Assembly (NCBI RefSeq): GCF_040802235.1
Contig: NC_133158.1
Span: forward strand, 162,227,401 to 162,291,400
Direction: 5' to 3'
From: Manis javanica
Lineage: Eukaryota; Chordata; Mammalia; Pholidota; Manidae
Length of the DNA: 64,000 nucleotides
In this document: in pieces, positions 53,801 to 64,000 of the stretch
How positions within the stretch are numbered: position 1 is the stretch's first letter
How the letters are laid out: each line of letters starts with the position of its first letter
Made by a program: the position numbers and the translations under genes
The notes under the pieces: generated by a model
Databases searched by the model: none
Seen by the model: only the letters and a program-made list of their open reading frames with translations
Told to the model about the DNA's origin: nothing

Positions 53801-54000
53801 GTAGTAAGGATCTGTGCCATAGGGGTTGCAAAATAACGGGAGAGTGTTGACCTACTACCACGCTCTAACGTTCCTGCTTTTATTATTTTTTAAACACTAT
53901 AGGCCAAATAAAACTTACCCTCTTGTTACAAATTAAAGTGTACCTTTGGCCTGAGAGAAGGCTTGACTTTTTTAGATCTCTGTATTTTCAGAAAGGCAAA

Positions 54001-54003
<3 letters not shown>

Positions 54004-54070
<67 letters not shown>
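54004..54070. repeat. (TG)n microsatellite, about 33 units
   Basis: An uninterrupted run of 67 bp of alternating TG. Likely polymorphic and able to form Z-DNA (established property of such tracts). Confidence 0.98.
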
Positions 54071-54071
<1 letters not shown>

Positions 54072-55689
54072 GGACGAGTTCTAAAGGTCCATATCTACTA
54101 TTCTGTTTCTGTGATAATAGAAAGAAGAGTGGGCCTGGAATTGGATTTTAGTGCCAGCAGGGCCTTCTGATATATAAATTGAGGCTAACAATTGAAACAA
54201 TTGACTACTTTACTTACTCTATGGAGTGATTGAGGATCACAAGACTTAGTTGAAATTTTTACAAGTATGAACTGTACCTAAATAGCTTGAATAGTGGAGC
54301 TTCTGATATTTCTGATTCCTGCATACTCTTGTACCTGAGAAAGTATTTCATGCTGGCACATACCAAGTAATGCAAAATAAAATACATCATTTCTAGTCCC
54401 AAGGAACTCAGTTGCAGATACTTAAATCCTTGTATACCAATAAGGCACCCAAGGATTTACCTACCTGGTATTGATGAGAGCTAAGCCCCCATGTGTAACA
54501 CTCTCTTTGACTAGATCCTTTCTCATTTTTTTCCACTGCAGTTAATCAATATTAAGTCCTGTAGTTGTGGGCTATAAATTCATTCTTCTTTCAGCCATTA
54601 CATACTGAATTTGTACTGTGTCCAAAGCATTACACTAAGTGCTGCCTGAAGATTATACCTAGAAAAATTTTGTCTTGGATTTTAGTTGAAAGAAATTTCA
54701 TTTTAAGGAAATATTTTCAAATATGAACAAATACTAAAATAACATTAAATGTGTATTCCTGTGCATTCAACTATGGGTTTAAAATAAAATCTGTTGTTTA
54801 CTCTTTGGTTTAGAGGAGACTGGAAGGTTAGGAAAATGGCTCTGGGGAAGAAAAGAAATATAGACAAGCTTAGCAAATTGGTAAAGGGTTTCCCAAGAGG
54901 TTGACTGCAATTGATCGACAGATCTTAAAGTCTTACCTAGTCAATTTCTAGGATGACTGTTTAGACCCTGCCTTTTTTCTGCTGGGTACTGCTTGGGAGA
55001 ATTCCAAGCAGTAAGTTCAGCCAGCAGTGTCTCTATCAGTACTCTATATACACTTTGTCCTCTCCATTCTATTTCTACCCCTTAGCAAAAAGTTGGGAAA
55101 GTGAGAATAATTCCTTGAGGAAAAGTCTAGTTGAGTTTTAAGAAAATGTACATGCCTCATCACTTAGCAAAGTGCTGAGTAGGAGCATGAATAAGAACCT
55201 AGTTTCCCTCTTCAAAGGGGTTACAATCTATACGCAGGAAGTGTCAGTTATGCACAAATAATTGAATACGAGACTGAATATGAGTACTGTGAGAGAGAAG
55301 CTCCAATAAAATACTCTGAGGATAAAACACCCAGGTGGGGAGATAACAAGTTTCATAATGGGGGCTGATTTTGAGCTGGACCTTGAGGTGAAGACAATGC
55401 AGTATGTCTGAAGGTCAGAAATAGCCCCGTTTGCTTGGAGAATGGTATTCATTTAGAAAGGCAGTGAGGGAGATGGCTGGAGAAGCAAGATGGGGCTAGA
55501 ACTGAAAGATTCCTAAATAGGAGAAATTGGGCTTTGAATGAGGAAGCAATTGGGAACCACTAGGTGGAAAGCTGACATTTCTACACTCTATAAGATTCAC
55601 CTTTTTTTATTGTGTATGAAGTCATGAATTGAGACAGTAAAACACTAAAAAAATTTGAGGGAAGTAGGTGTGGAAATAACATTTAATAA

Positions 55690-55930
55690 TGAATAAATTT
55701 TATTGAGTATTCACTGTGTGCTCAACATTGGAATATCTACATTGCCTACTACAATTCATATACTACTCCTAAAAGATAGGCATTATTTTCTCCAATTTAT
55801 AAATGAGAAACTGAGGCCCAAATGTTTTTAAGTAATATGCTCCATGCCACACTGCTCAAAAATGAGCGATAGATTTGATATTTAAACCCAAATCTATATC
55901 CAGAACTAATGTCCTTTTTACTGGACTGTG
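55690..55930 (+). repeat. MIR SINE
   Basis: attgagtattcactgtgtgc, then ataaatgagaaactgaggcc and a tail of the MIR type. Confidence 0.8.
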
Positions 55931-56579
55931 ATTTCTTCCTTTTTCACTTAGAAATTAGAATCAACAGGATTGGGAGGCATCCTACTCCTAATGTTTTGAG
56001 TCTAATGAACCCAGAGGAATATCTTTATTTAGGGGAAGAAGTGCAGTCAGTAAGTGACACAGAGAAGAAACATTTAGAGTAAGACAGCTTAGGAAAACTG
56101 TATGCCACAAAAGGAAAAGGGAGGGAGAACATAATAGGGTGATTAGCTCTTTAGATGGCTTAGAGAACTTGAAAAAGGTTTGTATTTGGAAAAAAATATT
56201 GCCAATGAACTAAATGATACGAACACACTAGTAGCCTTCAAAAAAGCATGTTCAGTTGAGTAATGCTAAGGGAATCAGGTTTGCAAGGGACTGGAAATGA
56301 TTGGATGATAAAGAAGCCAGGTGGGGAGTATACACTATTTTACCAAAAGATTAGTGATGAAAAGGCAAATATTGATGTCTTACTGAAAGTGGCTTGATTG
56401 TTTCCATATTTAGGAAGTTGTTAACATTAATTATTCCATGATTATACTACAAATGGGTGTATGCAACTAAATGGACCTTTGCAGTGTAAGCAAAAACTAG
56501 GCAGACAAATGCAGGACATTTTAAGAGGAGGGAAGTGAGAATTCTATTTTTCCAGACAACTTCAAGTAGTTTAACATGT

Positions 56580-56720
56580 CTGGGCCAGGCAGTAAGAAGG
56601 GGAAGGATTGAAAAATGAGATTAGGATGAAGCTCAGATCCAGACGGTGCATGATTGCCAGTTTAAGGAGTCTGGACTTTATCCTTAAGGCTCTAGGGAAC
56701 CATTGAAGAATGTTAAGTGG
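56580..56720 (+). repeat. Old interspersed repeat fragment
   Basis: gtctggactttatccttaag and ctagggaaccattgaagaat match the unnamed old family also seen at 6906-7560. The rest of 54071-59640 shows no gene or element I can name; 54981-55560 may hold another diverged copy. Confidence 0.45.
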
Positions 56721-59649
56721 GTAATCTTCATGCTCCATTACTGATTCATCACTGCACGTCAGTTACTCTCCCTATTAAAGGAAATGTTAAGGCTATCAGC
56801 TGGATTTCTGCATGAAGTGAATGAAAGTGAGAGTTTTTTCCACATAATCATATACCGACCATCAGAAGGCTAAATTGATTTGGAGAACCACTGAGCTGTC
56901 TTCAAAGAAGAATGAAAGTTGTGGCTGTCTGACACTTAGAGGCAAAAGCTTTCACTGATTGCCAAAGCGTTGATTGACTACAATGTGCTATGCAATTCAT
57001 TTGATTGCCTTCTAAGAATTTAATTTTTTTAAAGCAGATTTATTCATATGAGTTTGATGAGGGATTCAGGATAAGGAAATGTTCACTTTTGTTTACCTGA
57101 AAGCATAAAAATCCAAATTTTAGTTATGTTTTTGGTGTGTATATAATTTTACCTTTTTAAAAAATGCATCACCTGATCACCTGTATATTTCCTTAATAAA
57201 AATGTTTAGAGGAAGCAGAGCTTAAAGTGAGCTTTGAATGACATGAAAGAGGTGTTTACATAGATGGGAATTGCTAGACATTGTAAATATGGCAATAGAA
57301 TTTTTGGAGATTGTCATTTAGCAACCTCTACAGTGTTCCACACAGCCAGACATTCTATACCCAGCTCTTCACACATGGGATGTTGAGGGAGGACCAGTAG
57401 GCTCTGAAGACATCTCTTAGGGCTTTCTTGTGGAGTGAACTCTCTGGGTCTCAGTTCCATTACCTACAAAATAATGTTGGGCAAAAGAAACCGAAAGTCC
57501 CTTTCTACTCCACGCTTCTTTAGACATTTGACTCTGTGATTCTATGTTCTTGTCAAATGAAGTGGGAGAGGGAAGTGGCTGCAGGATGTATTAACAGACA
57601 TTTATTTTTACTTCACGTCTCCACACAGCAGTTCCTCCTGCCTATTTCACGGCATGCATTGCTCTTTTTCTTTGGAAGCCACCTTGACTCAGCAAGCTTT
57701 TGTTGCAGCTTCCTTATGCTTGGAACAATACTGCATGAACCCGAGGGTCCTGGGTCAGGGCAAGAAGCATGGTGGATATGAGGGGACCAGGAGCAGAGGC
57801 CCAAGTATGCATGGCATGCAGAGATCCCTGGTGAACATCCTTTGACAACCAATGCCTCATTTTCTTTCCAGAGAAAAGATTTTATAAAGTTTTACATAAA
57901 TAAGTTGTTAGGTTTAGAGCAGTTAGGTTTCCTTAAGAATTATGTCCTTGTAAATGACAGTGCTACATATAAATAAATGAATAATGGTGACAAATAGCCT
58001 AGATATCTGGCATATAGCAGTTGCCTTTAAATTAATTGAAAAAAATTCAATATAAAAGTGAAATATGTGGAGTGACAAGGCACTGCACACTATAATTTCC
58101 ATCAAATTGCCTTATTCCACTTTCTTCTAAAGAATTTGTCAGCTCAAGTTGATCTAAAGGCATTACTGAATTTGAATTCAAATGTAGTTCAAGCCCCAAG
58201 GTTTAAAAATGAAGTCCTTGGGCTCTGAACTCATGGTATGCTTTTGTTTCTGAAGATGATTGCCCAAATCATATTGAGCTGCACTACTATACAACTTTTC
58301 ATTTGATGTCAAAGCAACTTCACATTAATAGTGCTTGATCCATCTCTAAATCCAAATGATGATCGTCATCTCTAAGAAGAAATAGTTTATTTTGCCAAAT
58401 ATGACTGTACCTTGGCTCATCTGACATTGGTAATGAATACAGATATAGTTTTTTCCTGAAAGGCTTATGTATAAAATGAATGTTAGTTAACTGGATCATA
58501 TGTACACACATACACACAAACATGTATAGGTGAAGCCAATATCTGAGGAAGGTGGGAAGATATTACAGGTGCTGTCATTTATTTGTATTTTCTAATTTTT
58601 CTATGATATACTATACAATAAATTTTTATGTGAATATAAAATATAGCAAAGGAGCTTGTCATTTGAAGGAAGTGTATTTTGAATCTGACTATAAAGCAAA
58701 GAAATACCTCTTATTCTCTGCATAAATCTGAATTTTAATTTTATAAAGCCCATTTAAGGTGCAGCAAAATGTAGTTATATCCAGGAATGAACAGTTTGCT
58801 GAAAGAGAATATGCAATCGCTGAGTATTCCAAGGGAACTAAGAACCAGGTTTTGAGATAGGGAGTTGTCCAGTGGACTCTTTGTTAAGGTATATTCCTGG
58901 TGGAACTAGACAAGGAAGCAGCTTTGATGGCAGACTTAAAGTTGCAAGGGGTAAGATGAGGCAGTGATGAGGATGCAGAGGAAGGATGAGAGCTGCAAAG
59001 GAGCCTGATGGAAGGTCTTTAAGCAGAGCTCATATTCAGCTGGTATGTACTAGTACTGCAACACTTGTATTAAAAAACCAGTTGCTGAATAGCTACTACC
59101 TTGACTGTCTCCACCACCCTTGCTGTTCAGATCCCTCCTCTGGCTTTCTCCATATTCTAGCCACTAAACTTACCCTGCAGGAGATCTCCAGGACCCTAAA
59201 CAACAGCCAGCAACTGATCTCAAATTGGAACTCTTTTTTGATAGATGAATGCCAGAGCCTTACCATTTTTTAAGAGTAACCCTGCCTGTAAGGTAATGAT
59301 AAGGAGCTGGTCCTTGATGCACCAATAAATAAGGAATCAGTAAAAATAGAAAGCAAACATTTTCCACCAGCGAGCTATATTCAAGGCTGGGAAAATTGTA
59401 AAGTTGATCCGGTCTTTGGCAGCCACTTCCAGCCTGTCAAGTACCCCCTCCTCCCTTTCCACACACTGTGCGCCATTACAGATCCTCCCCATTCTACACC
59501 TTTCTCAAACATTGGTCTGATGGACTCATCACTTAGCCCACCACTTCAAAGTGCAATTAATCAACACCGGTTTTTCATGCCTCTCCCAGAGCGTTCACAA
59601 TGTTATAGGGGATGATGGACTAACAATAGGGACTAAATGCATTTTTTAA

Positions 59650-60620
59650 TGTTTTTTTTGTGTGTAATTGTTTAGAGAATTCTAGGTTAGCGCTAATTTT
59701 CTTTGAGAACATAAAAGCTGTATTGGTCTACCCTCTTCTGATTTGCTGTTAAAATGTCCATCATCAGTTGCTCTTAGAAGACATTCTTTTTTCTCTGCCT
59801 TAACATTTTCTCTATGTTTTGATTTTCTACAGTTTCATTTTGAGTTGTCTAGATACGGGTTTCATTCTATTTTGCTTAGAATCCACTGAGTCTCTTAAAT
59901 CTGTGAATAGGTGTCTTTCATTAGTTTTGAAAAATTCTCAATCTCGTTCCTATTCTCTTTTATGGCTCTTCCCAGCATGCCAATGTTAGAACTTTGTCCC
60001 ATATTCTCCACATTTCCTACATGCTTTGGTGTTTTTTTTTTCTCATTTTCTTCTCTCAGTACTTGATTCTATGTAAGGTTTCCCACCCCCACCTTACCGT
60101 TTATCATTTCTCTGATTTTGTCAATATATTACAAATATGATCACTGAGTTTTTAATTTTAATTACTATCTTTTTATTTTTAGTTTGGTTCTTTTTCAGAT
60201 ATGGTATGTAACTTTTTATAGTCACCTTATCCTTATAGTTATTTTTCAAGGTTGTCATTTATTTCTATAAACATAAGCATAATTGTTTTTAAACCTGGGT
60301 CTAATTCCTGAAGTCTCTATAGGTCTGTTTCTTCTTTCTATTGTTATGCTGGTTCTTGTTCCCTCAATACTCAGTTATTTTTGATAGGAGAACTGGTCTC
60401 TGTCCTTAAATTATTTACGGGGAGGCACTGAAGCCTAGTTTGAATATAACCCCTTCACCCAAATTTGCTTTATTTTGGTTTTGCCAGGCACCTGGGGGCA
60501 ATAACAATTGATATCTCATCACACCAAATTCATGGCTTAAAAGTCTCCAGCCCACCCAGACTAAATATACGCATAGTACAAGCCCACAAGAGAGTGGTCT
60601 GTGACCACAACTTCTTTCTT
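59650..60620 (-). mobile_element. HAL1/L1M-like LINE region, minus orientation
   Basis: T-rich on +, with text resembling the antisense 5'/ORF1 part of old HAL1/L1 elements (for example 'gaatccactgagtctcttaa', 'ttccacatttcc'). Assignment is by general resemblance only. Confidence 0.45.
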
Positions 60621-60624
60621 AAAT

Positions 60625-62325
60625 TAATTAATTAATATTGGAATAAAGTTGATACACAATATCATATTGGTTTCAGATGTACAGCACAGTGACTTGATAA
60701 TTATATATATTACTAAATGCTCATGCTACTAAGTGTTGTTATCCCATACTGTACTGATACTGAAATATTATTGGTTATAGTCTCTATGTTGTAATTCCAT
60801 TCCTTTGACTACTTATTTTACAGTTTTCAGTTTGTGCCTCTTTATCCCCTTCATGTATTTCACCCATCCGGCCACCCCACCTCCCTATGTTAACCAAAAG
60901 TCTGTTGTTTATATTTGTAGGTCAATTTCTATTTTGTTTCTTTGTTTTTTATTCTGATATAAATGAAATCATGTGGTATTTGTGTTTCTCTACCTGGCTT
61001 TTTTCACTTAGCTTAATACCATCTAAGTCCATCCATGTCATCTAAAATGGCAGGATTTCTTTATTATTTATGGCTGAATAATATTCTATTGTATATATGT
61101 ACCACATCTTCTTTATTCATCCATTGACAGACATTTTGGTTGTTTCCATATCCTGGCTATTGTAAATAATGCTGCAACAAACATACATGTGCATTAATTC
61201 TCTCAAATTAGGGATTTTCTTTTCTTTGGGTAAATTACCAGAAGTGGTAATTGGCTGGATTGTATGGTGTTTCTTGAGGAAACTCCATACAGCTTCCCAC
61301 AGAGGCTGGACCAATTTACATTCCAACCAACAACGTAAGAGGATTCCCTCCTGTCCACATCCTCACCAGCACTTGTTATTTCTTACCTTTTTGATAGTGA
61401 CCATTCTGAGTGGTATGAGGTAATATCTCATTGTGGTTTTGATTTGCATTTCCCTGATGATTGGTGATTTAGAGCATCTTTTCATGTGCCTGCTGGCCAT
61501 CTGTATGTCTTCTTTGGAAAAATGTCTATTCCGGTCCTCTGCTCATTTTTTAATTGGATTGTTTTCTTTTGGTGTTGAGTTGTACAAGTTCTTTATATAT
61601 TTTGAATATTAGCTCTTTATTGGATATACCTTTTGATGTTGCTTTGCTAGTATTTAGTTGAGGATTTTCACATCTATGTTATCAGGGCTACTGGTCTGTA
61701 GTTTTCTTTTTTTTGTAGTATTTTTGTCTGGCTTTGGTATTAAAGTAATGCTGACCCATAAATGAGTTTGGAAGTATTCCCTCCTCTTCTATTTTTTGAA
61801 ATCCTTTAATAAGGATAGGTATTAGCTTGTCTTTAAAAGTTTGCTAGAATTTACCCGTGAAGCCATATATGGTCCTGGACTTTTACCTGTTGGGAGTTTT
61901 TTCATTACCATTCAATTTTGTTACTAGTAATTGCTATGTTGAGATTTTCTGTTTATTCCTGGATCAATCATGGAAGATTATGTTCCTAGGAATTTATACA
62001 TTTCTTCTAGGTTTCCCAATTTATTGGCATTGATTTTTTATAGAATTCTCTTACAATTCTTTGAATTTCTGTGGTATCAGTAGTAACTTGTTTTTAATTT
62101 CTGATTTTATGTTCTCCTTTTTTTTTTCTTGATAAGTCTGGTTAAGGGTTTGTCTATTTTGTTTATCTTCCCAAGTACCAGTCTTGGTTTCATTAATTTT
62201 TTCTATTGTTTTCTTAGTCTCTGTTTTGTTTATTTCCACTCTGATCTTTATTGTGTCCCATCTTCTATTAATTTTGGTCTTCGTTCTTTTTCTAGTTCCT
62301 TTAGTTGCAGGGTTAGATTGTTTTT
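60625..62325 (-). mobile_element. L1, minus strand, with internal deletion near 61635
   Basis: Starts with an L1 3' end (tggtttcagatgtacagcac) and continues as antisense ORF2 C-terminal sequence to about 61630. It then jumps to a more N-terminal part of ORF2 and continues to about 62325, where a younger L1 is inserted. Not coding. Confidence 0.75.
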
Positions 62326-62329
62326 TTTT

Positions 62330-63735
62330 TGTTGTTGTTGTTGTTGTTATCCTTTAAAAAATTTTTATTTTTTTATTAAGGTATCATTGATATATGCTTT
62401 TATGAAGGATTCACATGAAAACATTGTGGTTACAACATTCACCTCTATTATCAAGTTCCCCCAGATACCCCACTGCAGTCACTGTCCATCAGCATAGTAA
62501 GATGCTACAGTCACTACTTGTCTTCTCTGTGCTATACTGCCTTCTCTATGACCCCTCTATATTATATGTGCTAATCATAATACCCCTTACACCCCTTCTC
62601 CCTCTCTTCCCACCCACTCTCCCCCATCCCTCCCCTTTGGTAACTGCTACTCCCTTCTTGGAGTCGTGAGTATTCTGCTGTTTTGTTCCTTCAGTTTTGC
62701 TTTGTTGTTGTACTCCACAAGTGAAGGAAATCATTTGATACTTGCATTTCTCCACCTGGATAATTTCATTGAGTACAATACCCTCTAGCTCCATCCATGT
62801 TGTTGCAAATGGTAGGATTTTTTTGTTTTCTTCTTATGGCTGAATAATATTCCATTGTGTATATGTACAACAGCTACTTTATTCATTCATCTGCTGATGG
62901 ACACTTAAGTTGCTTCCATATCTTGGCTATTATAAATAGTGCTGCAGTAAACATAGGGATGCAATGTCTTTTTGAATCCGAGATCTTGTTTTTGGGGGTA
63001 AATTCCTAGGTGTGGAATTTCTGGGTCAAATGGTATTTCTATTCTTAGATTTTTGAGAAACCACTATATTGCTTTCCACAGTGGCTGAACTAATTTACAT
63101 TCCCACTAGCAGTATAGGAAGGTTACCCTTTCTCCACATCCTTGCCAGCATTTACTGTTCCTTGTCTTTTTGGTGTTGGCCATTCTAACTGGTGTGAGGT
63201 TATATCTTATTGTGATTTTAATTTGCATTTCCCTGATAATTAGTGATGTGGAGCATCTTTTCATGTGCCTGTTAGACATCTGAATTTCTTCTTTGGAGAA
63301 GTCTCTGCCCATTTTTTAATAGGGTTATTTTCTTTTTGGGTGTTGAGGCATGTTAGTTCTTTATAAATTTTGGATGTTAACCTCTTGTCAGATATGTCAT
63401 TTACAAATATATTCTCCCATACTGCAGGATGCCTTTTTTTCTGCTGATGGTGTCCTTTGCTGTACAGAAGCTTTTGAGCATTATGTAGTCCCATTTGTTC
63501 ATTTTTGCTTTTGTTTCCCTTGGCTGAGGAGATGTGTTTAGGAAAAAGTTGCTCATGTTTATATTTAAGAGATTTTTGCCTATGTTTTCTTCTAAGAGTC
63601 TTATGGTTTCATGACTTATATTCAGGTCTTTGATCTATTTTGAACTTACCTTTGTGTGTGGAGTTATATAATAATCTAGTTTCATTCTCTTACATGTCTC
63701 TGTCCAGTTTTATCAATGCCAGTTGTTGAAGAGGC
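62330..63735 (-). mobile_element. Younger L1, 3' segment, minus strand
   Basis: The 3' end lies at about 62330-62390 (T-run and (TTG)n, then ttattaaggtatcattgata), the same L1 subfamily as the one at 10159. Antisense ORF2 continues to about 63735, where the sequence inverts. Confidence 0.8.
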
Positions 63736-64000
63736 TGTTGAAGAGGAAGAATTAATATTGTCAAAATTGCCATCCTTCCTAAAGCAACCTACAGATTCAA
63801 TGCAATCCCTATCAAAATACCAAAAGCATTGTTCAATGAATTAGATCAGATAGTTCTAAAATTCATATGAAACCAGAAAAGAGCCCCAAAAGCCAAAGCA
63901 ATCCTGAGGAGGAATAATAAAGCTGGGAAATTACACTCCCTGACTTCAAGCTCTACTGTAAAGCCAAAGTAATCAAGACATTTGGTACTGGCACAAGAAC
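63736..64000 (+). mobile_element. Inverted L1 ORF2 segment (runs off the window)
   Basis: Plus-oriented ORF2 sequence: gaattaatattgtcaaaatt, cagattcaatgcaatcccta, cctgacttcaagctctactg, ggtactggcacaagaac. It abuts the minus-oriented L1 without a spacer. Confidence 0.8.

Noticed and set aside
53963-54151. ORF with a run of Cys-Val
   Set aside because: Pure translation of the (TG)n microsatellite.
57536-57852. Overlapping 63-81 codon ORFs on both strands as a processed pseudogene
   Set aside because: I could not match any frame to a known protein and saw no poly(A) or target duplication.

Overview
This is a window of a placental mammal's nuclear genome. It has GC-poor introns with GT/AG splice sites, L1, HAL1, L2, MIR, hAT and ERV-LTR fossils, and two recognisable conserved genes that converge tail to tail. 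MRPS22 (mitochondrial ribosomal protein mS22) is on the + strand, with its exons 2-8 at 8366-23894. COPB2 (coatomer subunit beta-prime) is complete on the - strand, with 22 coding exons from 52896 down to 24702. The spliced COPB2 reading frame sums to 2721 nt, which is 906 residues plus stop and equals the human length. MRPS22 exon 1 (about 59-60 residues) is not visible and should lie before position 1.

Layout. Positions 1-8365 are MRPS22 intron 1, mostly an old minus-strand L1 split by a younger L1, then old repeats and MIRs. Positions 8366-23930 hold MRPS22 exons 2-8; intron 3 contains a nearly full-length but dead L1 with visible target-site duplications. About 0.45 kb then separates the two poly(A) regions. 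Positions 24380-53000 are COPB2. Its 5.9-kb intron 1 is a nest of mobile elements: a ZBED5/Buster-like hAT fossil broken by a roughly 1.9-kb insert that carries a VPS36-like segment, and an L1 broken by a 423-bp solo LTR. Around 52600-53560 is a GC/CpG-rich, apparently bidirectional promoter. Positions 53560-59640 are gene-poor, with MIRs and a long (TG)n tract. From 59650 to the end there are minus-strand HAL1/L1 pieces, the last with an inverted 5' segment.

The two genes do not act in one pathway: mS22 belongs to the mitochondrial 28S ribosomal subunit, and beta-prime-COP to the COPI coat of Golgi-ER vesicles. Their shared feature is the convergent 3' ends.

Species: I saw no Alu, B1/B2, CAN-SINE, Bov-tA, ERE or VES-type SINE in 64 kb. 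That argues against primates, rodents, carnivores, ruminants, horses and most bats, and would fit a SINE-poor laurasiatherian such as a pangolin. This is an inference, not an identification. I found no novel biological system. The points most worth a second look are the nested insertions, the VPS36-like chimera, the short open frames divergent from COPB2, and the promoter motifs.
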